DNA of 64,000 bases. It comes from Alligator mississippiensis (Eukaryota; Chordata; Crocodylia; Alligatoridae). This document shows, one piece after another, positions 22,022 through 34,473 of this stretch (the stretch's first letter is position 1; each line of letters starts with the position of its first letter). Below the pieces are notes generated by a model. The model saw nothing but the letters and a program-made list of their open reading frames with translations. It was not told the DNA's origin and ran no database searches. The stretch is from NCBI RefSeq assembly GCF_030867095.1, contig NC_081830.1, forward strand, positions 34,393,832 to 34,457,831, given 5' to 3'. The translations under genes and the position numbers were made by a program.

Positions 22022-23834
22022 GTGATAGAGAATCAGACAGAAGTGCATGAGTTCATCCTTCTGAGTTTCACTGATGTCTGGTAGCTGCAACAATTCCTTT
22101 TTGTTCTCTTCCTGACACTACATGGTCAGCCTGCTGGGGAATGGCTCTATTTTTTGTTGGTGGTGATAGCTGAGACCAAGCTTCATACCCCCATGTTCTT
22201 CTTCCTGGTAAACCTTTCCTTCCTGGCCATCTTCTATTCCTCAGTCACTGTGCCCAGGCTACTAGTGAACTTCGTTACAGGGCACCAAGCCATCTTGTTT
22301 GGTGGCTGTCTGGCACAACTGCACTTCTTCCACTTCCTGGGCAGCAGTGAGGCTCTGTTGTTAGGCATTATTTCCAGAGGGGGACCTTGGTGCAGCGGGT
22401 CTTGGGGCTGTTGATCACCTTGGTCCAACACCCTGGCTGGACAGTACGGGAGATCCCCAAGTCCTCCCTTGTCCTGGAAGGTGAGCTTAGTCTACACTCT
22501 ACCTCCAGGGGGTGAAGGGCCTGGCAATAGGAGTCTATCTCCTGCTCACCATCCCTGATGTCATGCAGTCTCTGGACTGTGGCATGGAGCTCCTCTATTT
22601 GGTGCCCCAGAGACTCCAAAGTGGAGCAAACCTTGCAAGGGGAGGTGGGCATGCTCCCGGTCCCATGTGCCTGGAAACATGCCAGGCAGCCCCACAGCCA
22701 AGAGCCAGGGACTCCGTCTGCATGGAGCTTGGAACCATGGGTTCCACCTGGGTGGAGACCTTCTGAGGTGCCAGAGGGAGAGGCCTCAGACTCTGAGGGG
22801 ACCCTCAGGGTGTGGCATGTGCCCATCCACATCATGCCACTGGTAGTCTGGCTGCTGATGGGACTACCTTCCCTAGGGCTCATTGGCAGGGCCTTGGGCC
22901 CTGCCACTAACCCTCCTATGCAAACTGCTGTGCTAAACTCATGTGCCAGGCCCAGAAGAGCAGCTGTTTGCATATCCTCTTCACAAGGCTCTAGTCAAAT
23001 GGCTCCCTGGGGGCTGGGCCAAGTAGGAGCTGGGGGTGTGTCTCTCTCCTCGACTTCCACTCAGCTGCCCTGCAGCTGTCTCAGTTGGGGTCCCTCCCTC
23101 CCTGCCTCGGGCCCCACCTACCTCTGGCTGTGCTGGGGTCCAGGTCGGGGTTCCACTGGGGGGCCCTGGGCTCAACGGGGGCACAATGGGCTATTGCCCA
23201 TGCATCTCTCCCCAGAGCTGGGGACAAACCATTATGGCCTATGCCCACTATGTGGCCATTTGCAATTCATTATGCTACACAGTGATCATGAGCCAGCGCG
23301 TCTGCCTGCTTTTGGCAGTTGGAACCTGGACCATGGGTTTCCTACACTCCCTCCTGTACTTGGTTATGACCTCTAAGCTTTACTTCTGTGGCCCCAACCA
23401 TGTATACCACCCTTTCTGTAACATCAAACCGATTCTGAACTAGGCTTGTAGCAGCACCAGCCTCAACCTCTTAAACATAATCACAGGGAGCATTGCTCTG
23501 GGTCCTTGTGTGCTCGCAGTCCTCTCCTATGTCTACATCATCTCCTTCCTCCTCCTGAAAGTTCACTCATGAGAAAGCAGGAGCAAAGCCTTTTCTACCT
23601 GTGCATCCCACCTCACAGTAGTGACTTTGTACTATGGGACAGTGGTTTATACTTATGTGAGTCCTACATCAGTAGGTTCTGTGGAAGAAAGGAAGATTGT
23701 TGCTCTTGTGTACAGTGTGATTACCTCAGCTTTAAATCGCTTCATTTATACCTTGCAGAACAAAGATGTAAAAACTGCCATGAGGAAAGTTGTAGGTAGA
23801 AGACTTTTCCATGAAAGGACTCTGAGAAAGTGAT
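22022..23834 (+). pseudogene. OR12D-like olfactory receptor pseudogene, split by insertion
   Basis: Two halves of one OR coding exon: 22022-22371, N-terminus to the TM3 start, and 23230-23834, from TM3 to the C-terminus. The N-terminal half reads IENQTEVHEFILL, then AETKLHTPMFFFLVNLSF and GGCLAQLHFFHFLGSSEALLLG. The second half has MAYAHYVAICN (DRY altered to AHY), FCNIKPIL, SKAFSTCASHLTVV and VALVYSVIT. Family resemblance is to OR12D. Breaks: TAG at 22082, TAG at 23441, TGA at 23570, reading-frame disturbance in TM1, and NP of TM7 changed to NR. No ATG is present where the frame should start (GTG). An 858-base insert separates the halves. Clearly dead. Confidence 0.88.
22372..23229 (-). mobile_element. 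CR1 5' region inserted in the OR pseudogene
   Basis: On the minus strand this matches the 5' part of the long CR1 at 29755 onward, with CACCCTGAGGGTCCC and the protein stretches TLRVP, CKVCSTLESL and QIEELHATVQRL shared with CGVCSLLGSL and QLEELQAAVQRL there. The minus frame 22368-22973 is open across most of the ORF1 N-terminus. The element stops within ORF1 and has no reverse transcriptase or CR1 3' end. CATTAT repeats at 22366-22371 and 23230-23235 flank it. This layout is the opposite of ordinary CR1 5' truncation. Confidence 0.8.
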
Positions 23835-26800
23835 GGCTTCTTCTCCTGCACTAAAATCTGCAATGATATTTATCATGTGGCTTAACAATTCCTGTTAATA
23901 TGGACTGTAAAATCCATTCTTGCTCAGTAATATATGTGCCTATAGATATAGTAAGGAACACATTAGGGTTTTTTGCATAAGTATATCCGTCTTTCATACA
24001 TCTTCCATTATATAAAGACTGGAACACATTTTGGGTAACCTTGTATACAGACCATCTTAGAAGGACAGATTCTATGTTTTTGCTGATTTAAACAGGAAAA
24101 TGCTGACTTACTTTATGTTACTATGGTCAAACACTAACTGAAATAGTTTACCATAAGTAAAAGTACTCATTGTCAAGGGTCAAAACCTAATTAATAACTT
24201 CTGAAAGGCCACCCTAGTTAAAGAATTGTTAAGTGTTTATCACAATTTTTTACTTAGCAGGGGGGAAGGGGAGCCTTTATGACCCAGCTCATGGGTGACT
24301 CTCAGTATTTAGCGTTGGGAATACAGACGCAACAAGTCCTCACCTTTTCTGACACTTATCTCAGGGACCTTAGCCTCTGCTGCCCTGGGACAACATTAAA
24401 CACACTTTTGGAGCATGGCATCCAAGGCCTGAACACAAAATGTCAGTGCAACCTCATGTTGCCTTCTCTGTGATTTGTTCTACCACCTAGAAGAATCCTG
24501 AGGTATGGACCTACTTGCCATTTGGGATGACAAGGAGACCCAGCATTCACATTAGAAAAGATGCATTAACAATGGCATTTATGAGCAGTTTGCATCTGTA
24601 ATGACATCTTAACTCAACAAACTGGCACCAATGTCACTAAAAGGCAGAATTGCTGATGGCGTGGTACAAGAAGGCTTGAGAGGCCAATCAGGTGTCTAGC
24701 AACTGCAGGTTGACATGCACCATCTACAAGGAGCCATCACCAATTTTTGTGTTGGATAATGCTATATAAAGGCCTCTTTTGTTATCAACATCATGGCAGC
24801 CCTTAAGCTACCAAGAACTCTGATGCCTCAAACAGGGAGGAAAAGGAGATCCATCCAATCCCAGTGGTTACTGTGGCTGAGAAGCAGGCACCAGCAGGTC
24901 TGGAAGAGTCTGAGGTGTCCCTTCTTCTGTTCAGCAACACTGATTTGCAGGCTTGACACTGGTCCCTATGAGAAACTTCCAATTAGACTGACATCAAACA
25001 GACCCCATTCATCCTGGCAGGGCATTCCCTTGAACTTAAACCACATTAGACCCTCAACATCATGTCCAGCTGTTCCCCTTTCCTTTCTATTTTCCTAACT
25101 GCCATCCTCTCACAACTAGCACATTACAAACACTCATGGCATGATAGACCCCTTCCTCTTGCTGTCCAGGACCTTAACCCCCCAGCAATTCACACAGGGT
25201 GGCTGGCCACTGTGATTTCTGATACACTCCCCTAGTATATTTCTCTGCTCCACAATGTGGCAGTCCAGTGTCTTCAGTCCCATGCCCCCATGACATGATA
25301 GGGCCATCTATGGGGGGTACAAGGTCCTTGTCTGATACTGAAGCTCTTAAAAAGCAACTGCAAATGAAAATTCCTAGTGCTGAAGTTGCCATGTCCTTGT
25401 AACTTGTTAGACTTGAGTACTAAGACACCTGGTTATGGTTCCTTATGTTGGCTTGTCAATATACGGTTGATGCCAAGATGACTCCGCAAATGTCCATGCC
25501 CTCCTCTTCACCCCACCACACTCTATTAACCCTGGCGAATAGGCTTCTGTTGAATGTGGGAGCATTTAGTCTAAGCCCTCGGGCAACAGTAGGAACCTCT
25601 CTGAAGTGTTCTGGGGCCAATTCTACTGTCTTTTTCTCTGACTGCACTGCTACTTCACAGGTGCTTAGCTAAAAGGCAGTTTAGCAATTCAGGGACTTCA
25701 TGAATTAATGGACTAATATAAGTCATTCATAGGCTTGCAGGTACAAAGAAAATTGTCTCTCCTACTCTCTGACTTCTATCAATTGCTGTTGAGAAAAGGA
25801 CCTGTCACTTCCTACCTTTACCCTAGGATGACCCAATCCTCCACCCTTCATTTTCACAGGGTAGCTTGCTTACTCCTCACACAAACAACTGTTAAGAGAG
25901 GGAATAGTGGTTGGTAGAGTGTTGTTTCCTGTGGTAGAAGCCTGTGCAGGACTTTGTTTAACATGAAGAAGCTGGTGGGCAGAAACAACAACCACATAAT
26001 CTTAACTAGGTCTGGACCCATTGGCATGGGAAAATCCTAGATGATGGGAGACCTCCATCTTGGTGGAGCCTTTTTTCATATTTACAGCTGCTGAGATCCT
26101 GACATTTTTTTTTCCCACTTGATCTACCATTGAGGACTGGGGCCTTAATCATAGTTTGGCTGGACCCTCCCCTCTGGTCTGTTTGCCATGTGTGACCCTG
26201 CCAGGAGTGTAAACTCCAGATGACAGTTCTGAAGATCATTGGAACACATTAGCCTCTTGCCCACCACAAGGTCTTGGTCCACAGAAAGGAAAAATCCATT
26301 GTTGTGTTGCCAGTGGTGTCCCTAATTAAAGAAACTTACATTTTTCCTGGTTTCGCCCACCATAACTTGGCACAAAAAATAAGCCTCTTGAAGAGGTCTG
26401 GGGTGTGAGGCAGAGGGGGAAATAGTTTTACATAGCTAAGCAAAGTATTTCAGAGGTCTTTGGACAGGCAAGATGATTTTCAATGTCCTGGGGAAAGTGT
26501 TTTGAAGCTAGACAATTCAGGAATACTCCCAGCTGCAGCACTAGGTGTGCCTCTGGGCTTCCTCTGTGTTTGGGGTCTTAAAGCACAAGGTCTTAGGTGC
26601 TCCATTGATCACTCAGGCTGATGCCAGTGAGCTTGCTGCCTTGAAGAGGTTCATGATTAAATGCGATAAGGCAGAAATACAGGACTTATAATTGCCCACA
26701 GGTATCTAGAAGCCAAAGTGTAATGGAGGAGCATTTTCTCTCTCATATGAAAAAATATCACTGCGTGTACTGACTGTTCCCATAGTAGCACCCAATATGT

Positions 26801-28924
26801 GGCTAGGCAAAGACAGAGTTAATGGTGTTCTTGATTGCTTCCCAGTCCTATGGTGCCAGGAACTTGAACTTCAGCATCAAGTGGTTTGTGAGTTGCTGTT
26901 TCTCTCCTAAGAGCCCTCAAAGCAGGCTTGTCCTCCCAGGAATCTATGTTGCTGGGGAACTGTGATATACTATGCCTTTGTGTAAAATTTCAGGTTTAAA
27001 GTATCTATGTTATAACAGCATTGCATGCCTCACTTCCTCTGACTAGTTTATACAGTGGAACAAAGGTTTCTTGTGCTTGGAAGCAGAGCTGTAGAGACCT
27101 GCCTAACTTCTCTATTAGGAGATGAAGGGTCATCAAGTAAGACCAGCTTATCCTGTACCATCATATCAAGTGGTCCCAGAAAAGCAACTGAAAACACTAA
27201 TTTCTGTTTCTAGTGCCAAATAGGTACTTGAAGGAAGTTCCTGAAAAGGGAGACCCAACGAGCATGGAAATAGACAACTAGACCTATTTGTTGTGCTGTG
27301 GTTCTGTGGGCCTAAGCCCATCAAGAAAACTTTGAGATTCTCTTAAGATAGGCAGGATAAAAACAGCAGGAGTTTAAGAGGCTTTTTTTTCCTGACAGAC
27401 TTCTTGAGTTCTGTGGAAGAAGGACCCTTCCTGTTGTTTTAATGTGGACAAGTAAAGGTTGTGTTGTTTTAAGAAGGGCCAACTTTTTCACTGAATTTGA
27501 GCCTCTGGGTACATTGCATCCACTGAACAGGTCAAGTTTCTCTCAGGGAACTAAGCTCAAGGGAGAGACAGAAAACCTTTGTGGGGAAACAGGGACCAGA
27601 AGGCCTGGTCTCAATGTCCAAGAAGCCAGGCACTCACTCACTCTAAAAGCTATTTCTTGGCAGGCTTCATGGGACACTCAAAGAGATGATAGAAGCTTGA
27701 AAGTCCCAAGCAAGTGCTCCCTTGGGGAATCTGTGAAAGGAGCACCATATCCTCCAGAAGTAGCACAATATAGATAGCAGCTTCCTCTTCCTGCCTTAAA
27801 CAGCTCCTTTCATTTTCCTGGTCCATTAGGCATCCCTGAAATTTCCACCTCAAGTAAATGGTTCTACAGTTGTTTAGCATACTAAGTTACAGTATTCTGC
27901 ACCATTCCCATCCTTACACACATATCACATTCTACCCATATATGGTTAAATCAAAAGTACTAAGTTTAATCAAACAAACACTAATAATATATTTTTGTCT
28001 GTTTTCCATTTCATTCAGTTTTCCAATCAGCTAAAAGCTGAGCTTTGCAAAAGGGGTTTAGGACAGCAACAGTATTGTCTGCCCATAGGGAGAATTGGGT
28101 GGTTCCAAAAGCATGACTTTGTTAAAAAAGTGTTTATTTGTTTTGGAACATCTCAGGATTATTTCTGCAGCTTCAGGCAGGAGGAGGAGAGAAAATGCCA
28201 TGAGTTTTACTAATATTAGTTGTGAAAACCTTTTTTGCAGTGTAACAGTTTTCCCTCTTCATAATGAGGGTTCCAATGAGTATAAGGTATGTTCAGGTTG
28301 CCATATCATTTTCTGCATCTACAAATAAAATAATTGTTAATATTTTACATTTCCCCCCTCTCTCTTTATATATGTATATCGATAAGTGTATCTATATCTA
28401 TTTCTGTTTTTCCATCTTTAGTCCCACAGTACCCAATCAATAAAAGAACAATTAAACAAAGCTTGAACCTCAGACAAAATAAGCCTCAGACCTCAGACAA
28501 AGCTCAGACCTCATTTGGTTGTCTATGCAGTAGTGTAACTAAGGGTGGGTGACCAGGGTATGAGCCTTGGGTGCCAAATAAAGGGTAGCACTGGTACTGA
28601 GGGGAGGTAGGGGGGCAAGTTCAAGCACAGTGTAGCAGGGGCAGGAGCCACCTATCAGATGGCTCACAATCATTTATATGGATAGAATGTTGTTCCTATA
28701 TGCTGTATTTTTCCCAGTAAGGTGACCAAACTGTGAGCACTAGACACAGCACCCAAAACTGAGAACGTTAGAAATGTAATGTCCTAGCATGTGTTCCAAT
28801 GACATACTGTTTGCTGATATAATGGCCAGAAGTAATCCTATCACTCTGTCTTCAATGTTGTATGATGTGGAGCTGTCACATTGTAATTTAGTAGTACTGC
28901 ATAGCAGCCAGCTTGGTTACTGGG
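23835..28924. other. Long intergenic stretch, no gene seen
   Basis: About 5 kb with no recognised OR, transposon or LTR. A CCAAT (near 24684) and a TATATAAA (24763-24770) precede a 101-codon frame at 24793, but that ATG is too close to the TATA to be a convincing start and the peptide is unfamiliar. A piece near 28535-28600 (GTGTAACTAAGGGTGGGTGA) resembles ends of common sauropsid repeats. Otherwise single-copy looking. Confidence 0.4.
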
Positions 28925-29635
28925 ATTGTGTTTATTGTTTGAACTGGATGTTTAACTGAATGTGGAGATGTCTGCAAGGGGCAGAAGAAAGAATAGATGG
29001 AGATAAAAACCTTCCGATATAACTGTGAAAGATATTATAGCAGCAGCCACCAACTTGTACCTTTTCTAAATCAGTGCCTAGGACTGGGGCCTCACCTGCC
29101 CACCTCTTGTTACAATACTGGTCTAACCTGCTCTTTAAATCTTCTGAGGATGGAGATTTCACATTCTCTCTCTAGTTAGCCTGTTTCAATGCTTAACCAC
29201 CATCCTGGTGAGCAACTTCTTCCTAATTTTCCTCTGCTGCAGTTGGAGACCATTTTCTCCTACTTCTGTCTCCTGGAGCTACAAAGCATAGTCTGTTGTC
29301 ATCCTTATAATTACCCCTCTGAGGTTTAAAGACTGTTATCAAATCCCACCCCAGTCTTCTTTTTTCCAGGCTAAATATTCAAAGTTCTTTCAGCCTTCCC
29401 TTGCAAATTATGTTTCCCAGACCTTTAATAATTTTTTGTTGGACTCTTTTTAATCTGTCCACATCCTTCTTGAAATGTGGGGCCCAAAACTGGATACAGA
29501 ACTTCAGGTGAAACCACATCAATGCCAAATAGAGTGGAAGAATCACTTACCTTGATTTGCAAGAGAAAATCCTCTTAATACAACCAAGGATGCTGTTGAC
29601 TTTGTTTGAACTTTTCAGTTCAAATTCAGTTTATG
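28925..29635 (-). mobile_element. CR1 LINE fragment, older subfamily
   Basis: Read on the minus strand it gives CR1 ORF2 C-terminal islands: NSILGCIKRIFSCKS-like, WAPHFKKDVDRL-like, FSLEKRRLG and VAPGDRSRRKWSPTA-like stretches, with several stops. The 3' end near 28930 lacks a clear octamer tail. It lies immediately upstream of the long CR1 but on the opposite strand. Confidence 0.7.
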
Positions 29636-30162
29636 GCCTATTGGAACCCGCAGAACCATTAGCATGGATAATTCTGACACCCAGCTCCATGCAAACCAAG
29701 ATTTCGAAAGTGCTTTGACCTGCCAAAAAGAGGCAAAGAAATAACTCAATGTGTTTTAAGACAGGCTCTGGGAGTGGTGTGAGATGCGTGGGTGCAAGCC
29801 CGTTGTGCCCCCGCTCCCCGAAAGGCCTCAGCGACCCCTCCAACTGCTGCACAGCACCCCTGCCGACCCCCCAGTAGCAGCCAGATGTAAGCGGGGCCCC
29901 TGGTGGGAGGGACTAGCCCCAGCCTAGCCACAGGGAGGCGGCTAAGCTGGAGCCAAGGAGGGCCTCACCCTGCCCCAGCCCCTACTTCGCCCAGCCCTCA
30001 GGGAGCCACGTGACCAGGCCACGCAAACAGGTGTGCTTGTCTGCCTGGCGCATGACTTAGTGCGGAGTTTGTGCAGGAGGGTGAGCGAGAGGGCCCGCAG
30101 CCCTGCCTGTGTGCCCCAACCCTAGAGAAGCCAGGCCCAGTCATAGCCAGCCCACCAGCAGC

Positions 30163-31206
30163 ATGACACAGTTGGGCATGCGCCGCACCCTGAGGGTCCC
30201 TGAGGGGTCTGCGGCCCCCCCCTCTGGTGTCTCAGAGGCCTCCACCCAGATGGAGCCCGTGGTTCCGGGCTCCACGCAGAAGGAGCCTCTGGCTCTCAGC
30301 TATGGGAGATGCCTGTTACTTTTTTAGGCTCTGGGGCCTGGGGGTATGGCCACCTCCCCTTGTGGGGTCTGCTCCCTACTGGGGTCTCTGGTGCACCAGC
30401 TAGAGGAGCTCCAGGCTGCAGTCCAGAGACTACGTGTCATTAGGGACTGTGAGCAGGAGATCAACTCCCTGATCCCTCCAGGTCTCCCTCCAGGACAAGG
30501 GAGGACTCGGAGACCTCCCTTACTGTCCAGCCCAGGGCCCAAGGCCCGCCGCACCAAGGCCTTTGCCCCACTAGAGCTATGCAATGGGTACGAACCTCTT
30601 GCAGCCCCAGCAGAGCCTGCTGAGTTGCCAGCTCCCGCAGGCAACATGGGCACTACTGTAGCTACCATTCCTGATCTCCCCAAAACAAAACACACAGTGT
30701 TTGTCGTGGGAGACTCCATCCTGAGGAGGACTGAGGGGGCAATCTGCTGCTCTGACCCCTTAGCCTGGGAAGTCTGCTGCTTCCCAGGAGCCCACATCCA
30801 AGACATTGCAGAGAAGATCCCTAAACTCCTCCAGCCCACTGACCACTATCCCATGTTCCTTATCCACGAGGGCACCAATGACATGGCTCGGAGCGCTCCT
30901 AGCTGGGTCATGAGGCACTACAGGGATTTGGGAGTGGGGCTAAAGGGTCTGGGGGCACAGGTGGTATTTTCTTTGATCCTCCCAGTCTCGGGCTACAGGC
31001 TGAGGAAGGAGAGGAGGATCCAGGTAGTGAACCAAAGACTGCGGCGCTGGTGTCATCGGGAAGGCTTTGGCTTCCATGACCACAGCCTGCTCTTTAGTGA
31101 GAGAGGCAGCAAGCTGCAGGGAAGGGATGGCCTTCAGCTCTCTTCACTGGGGAGGAGGCCCTTCTCAGCCAGACTGGCTGACCTGCTCCACTGGGCTTTA
31201 AACTAA
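30163..31206 (+). pseudogene. CR1 ORF1 with esterase-like domain
   Basis: CR1 ORF1 products are RNA-binding particle proteins, often with an SGNH esterase domain. The likely start is the ATG at 30163 (MTQLGMRRTLRV). One TAG at 30325-30327 interrupts the frame, after which it is open from ATG 30346 to 31206. The middle has a CGVC zinc-like pair and a leucine-rich helix. The esterase domain shows the nucleophile block VVGDSILRR, the GTNDMAR block and the final GRDGLQLS. In the family the last block is usually DGLHLS, so the catalytic histidine is replaced by glutamine here. The inverted copy at 22372-23229 reads through the position of the TAG, supporting the longer original frame. Confidence 0.75.
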
Positions 31207-31348
31207 GCCAGCTGGGGGATGGGGGACTACCAGCACTGCTGGCCCACTGAGCAACCCTTGCAAAGCCAGCAGGCCAAAGCACTTAAGGGAGCCCACTCAT
31301 GCCTCAGCCCGGGAACCACCGGTAGGCAAGGCAAGGGCCCCCAAGGGG

Positions 31349-33772
31349 ACACTTGCCTGCCTGTACACAAATGCCAGGAGCTTGGGGAATAAACAGGATC
31401 AACTTGTCCTCCTGCTTAATGCAAATAATTATGATCTCATAGGGATAATGGAAACCTGGTGGGACTCCACCCATGACTGGACCATAGGTATAAATAGCTA
31501 TACCCTGTACAGGAGGTATTGTGTAGACAAAAGGGGCGGGGGCGTAGCTCTGTATGTCAAGGAGAGTTATGCTTCCCTGCTAGCTCACATTGGTGACCAG
31601 GGTGGACGGCTGGAGACCCTCTGGGTTAAAATCCATGGGGAACACGGCACAGGGGACACGATGGTGGGAGTCTACTACAGACCTCCCACCCAAAGTCAAT
31701 AGCTTGACCAGGAGTTCACCAGGGAATTGGCTGAGGCCACATGCTCCAGCCCCTTGGTTGTCATGGGAGACTTCAACTACCCAGACATCTCATGGGAAGA
31801 GTGCTCAGCTAAATCCGAGCAGTTGCAAAGCTTCCTCTCCTGGGTGGATGACCTCTATCTGACACAAGAGGTCTACTGGCTAATGAGAGGTAAAGCGCTG
31901 CTCGACCTGGTACTGGCAACTGGGGACAACCTAATCAGTGAGCTAATGATCAACGGGAAGCTGGGTGACAGTGACCATGAGCTGATCACCTTCACCATCT
32001 GCTGTAAAGCTGGCAAGTCAGTCAGCAATACAGAAGTCCTTGACTTCAGGAAAGCTGACCTTGACAAGCTCAGGAGGCTTGTCAGTAAGGCCCTAAGGGA
32101 CCATAACCCCGAGGGGAGGGGAGCTCAGGAAGAGTGGTTGCTCCTCAAGGGAGCAATTCTTGGTGCACAAGCTAATGCTATTCTGTCTCGGAGGAAAGGC
32201 AGCAAAAGGGCACAGCAGCCCCCTTGGCTCTCCAGGGAACTAGTGGACCTCCTTCAGATAAAAAGAAAGGCCTACAAAGGATGGAGGATGGGATCCACCT
32301 CCAAAGAGGAATATTCTGCACTGGTCCGGTCCTACAGGGAGTGAACCAGGAAAACCAAGGCTGTGACGGAACTCCAACTAGCAACAAGTATCAAGGACAA
32401 TAAAAAGTCCTTTTTTAGATATGTGGTGAGCCAGAGAAAAAGCAAGGGCAACATTGGACCCCTGCTAAACCAGATGGGACATCTGACAACCAACGCTCAG
32501 GAAAAAGCAAACCTATTAAATGGGTACTTTGCATCGGTCTTTCATCAGTTCCATGGGACGCCCCTGCCCACTACGGAACAGAGGGGCCGGGGGGAGGGAG
32601 ATTCCCTGCCCTCCATCAATGCTGACCTCATGAGGGAACACCCTGAGAGGCTGGACACCTTCAAGTCAGCTGACCCTGACAGTCTACACCCCAGGGTGCT
32701 CAAGGAGCTGGCTAGCATCATATTCCAGCCCCTGGCATGGATCTTTGAGAGCACCTGGTGCTCTGGTGAAGTGCCTGAAGATTGGAAGAAGGCCAATGTG
32801 GTACCCATCTTCAAGAAAGTGAGGAAAGTGGATCCAGCAAACTACAGGCCCATCAGCCTAACCTCTATCCTGGGGAAGGTCTTAGAAAAGACTATTAAAG
32901 AGGCCATTCTTAATGGACTGGCTGATGGTAATATCCTGAGGGATAGCCAGCTTGGATTTGTTGTGGATAGGTCTTGCTTGAACAATCTTAACTCCTTTTA
33001 CGACCAGGTGACCTATCAACTGGACAAGGGAGAGGAGATTGACGTCATTTATCTTGACTTCAAAAAAGCCTTCCATCTGGTATCCCATGATCACCTCTTA
33101 GCAAAACTTGCCAACTGCAGCCTTGGGTCCACCACGGTCCTCTGGCTAGGGAATTGGCTCTGTGGTTGGACCTAGAGGGTGGTGGTTAACAGAAGTCTAT
33201 CCTCATGGTGCCCTGTGACCAGTGGGGTTCCCCAAGGCTCTGTCCTTGGACCTATATTATTCAACATCTTCATTAATGATGTGGACACTGGAGTCAGAAG
33301 CAGACTGGCCATGTTCACCGATGATACCAAACTCTGGGGTAAAGCATCCACACCTGAGGACAGGAGTGTGCATGATCAGAGGTCAGGAAAACAGACTTTA
33401 TGATGACAGGCTGAGAGCTATGGGACTCTTTAGCCTGGAAAAGTGCAGGCTCAGGGGCGATCTGATGGCCACCTATAAGTTTATCAGGGGTGTTCACCAG
33501 GATCTGGGGGAACGATTGTTCACCAGAGCACCCCAAGGGATGACAAGGTTGAACGGTTATAAACTACTGCAAGACTGTTTCAGGCTGGACATAAGGAAGA
33601 ATTTCTTCACTCTCCAAGCCCCCAAGGTCTGGAATAGCCTGCCACTGGAGGTGGTTCGTGCACCTACATTGAATGCCTTCAAGAGAAATTTGGATGCTTA
33701 TCTAGCTGGGATCCTATTACTCCAGCTGACTTCCTGCCCTTTGGGCAAGGAGCTGGACTCGATGATCTTCTG
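31349..33772 (+). pseudogene. CR1 ORF2, endonuclease and reverse transcriptase
   Basis: ORF2 cuts target DNA and reverse transcribes the element. The frame starts around CLYTNARSLGNKQDQL. The APE-type endonuclease shows METWWDS, YYRPPTQ, GDFNYPDISW, LDLVLA and GDSDHELI. The polymerase follows with PANYRPISLTSILGKVLE, FYDQVTYQLDKG, VIYLDFKKAFHLVSH (box A), [15 protein letters not shown] (box B) and FTDDTKLWG, where the usual FADD has become FTDD with both aspartates kept. Stops at 31700, 32342 and 33173, at least one frameshift and a large in-element deletion after box C (about 33355-33395) inactivate it. The C-terminal FSLEKCRLRGDLM tail is then rejoined. Confidence 0.88.
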
Positions 33773-33805
33773 AGGTCCCTTCCAGCCCTAATATTTATGA
33801 AATCT

Positions 33806-34473
33806 GTGAAATATATGAAAGGGCCCCAGGTTCATGCATAGGGAGAAGCAGATGGATGGATCCAGGCTAAAAATTAAAATTTAAACAAAGGATATCATTG
33901 AAAGGAAAGGAGAGGAGAGGAGACACCTGACTCAGTTGCCATTATGAGATGACAAAACTGTGGACAAGAAAGAAATGTAGATAGTCTTTTTTCAGTTTTA
34001 ATTTTTGTCAAATGTGTTTGTATTAAAAATACACATGTATACATTTTAAAAGTGTGTGTCTAATTTGTGTAGGATTCTGGGAATCAACTTCCAAACCCAA
34101 GAACCCGAGGAGAGAAAGTACATGTCATAGAAAGGTGTTATACCCCCAGCCCAGTCTACCTTGGGGAAACAACACAAGATTCCTGGCAAGTGAAGTATAG
34201 TTGTAACACATGACAGGGATGAAAAAAGCTGACAGTGCTCCATTAACTAGTCTATGAATCTGTTGGATGTTTGTGTTAATCTATATCTTAAATTCAACAA
34301 AATAATATTTGACTAAATTCAAACAAATGAGTAGTGACTTCTCTTGCTTCTGACACTTCCCCTCACAGTGACATAGTGACTTCATTTAGTGAGGATACAA
34401 CCCACTAGTTGAAGTGCTTTCTAGTCAATGTTTAATGATTGCTTTGTTCCTGATGTTACTTTCTTTCTCACAG
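33806..34473. other. Intergenic, no gene seen
   Basis: AT-rich. An acceptor-like TTACTTTCTTTCTCACAG at 34456-34473 abuts the next OR pseudogene, as in the 22022 copy. Confidence 0.4.

Larger units (their letters stand above)
29755..33805 (+). mobile_element. CR1 LINE, nearly full length, internally deleted
   Basis: Extends from a GC-rich 5' region through ORF1 and ORF2 to the CR1 3' hallmark GGACTCGATGATCTTCTGAGG (split by substitutions) and CTTCCAGCCCTA, ending in a worn TATGAAATCTGTGAAAT tail. The 5' limit is judged from shared sequence with the inverted copy at 22372-23229, near CAGGCTCTGGGAG. A large part of ORF2 downstream of the polymerase box is missing. CR1 elements in the window are mostly 3' scraps, so this copy is unusual in keeping the 5' region. 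Confidence 0.9.

Noticed and set aside
22558-23376. 272-codon plus-strand frame
   Set aside because: It is antisense to the inserted CR1 5' region and runs into the OR pseudogene; not a gene.
24684-25098. CCAAT and TATA boxes before a 101-codon frame
   Set aside because: The ATG lies only about 23 bases after the TATA, so it would be at or before the transcription start. The peptide is unfamiliar.
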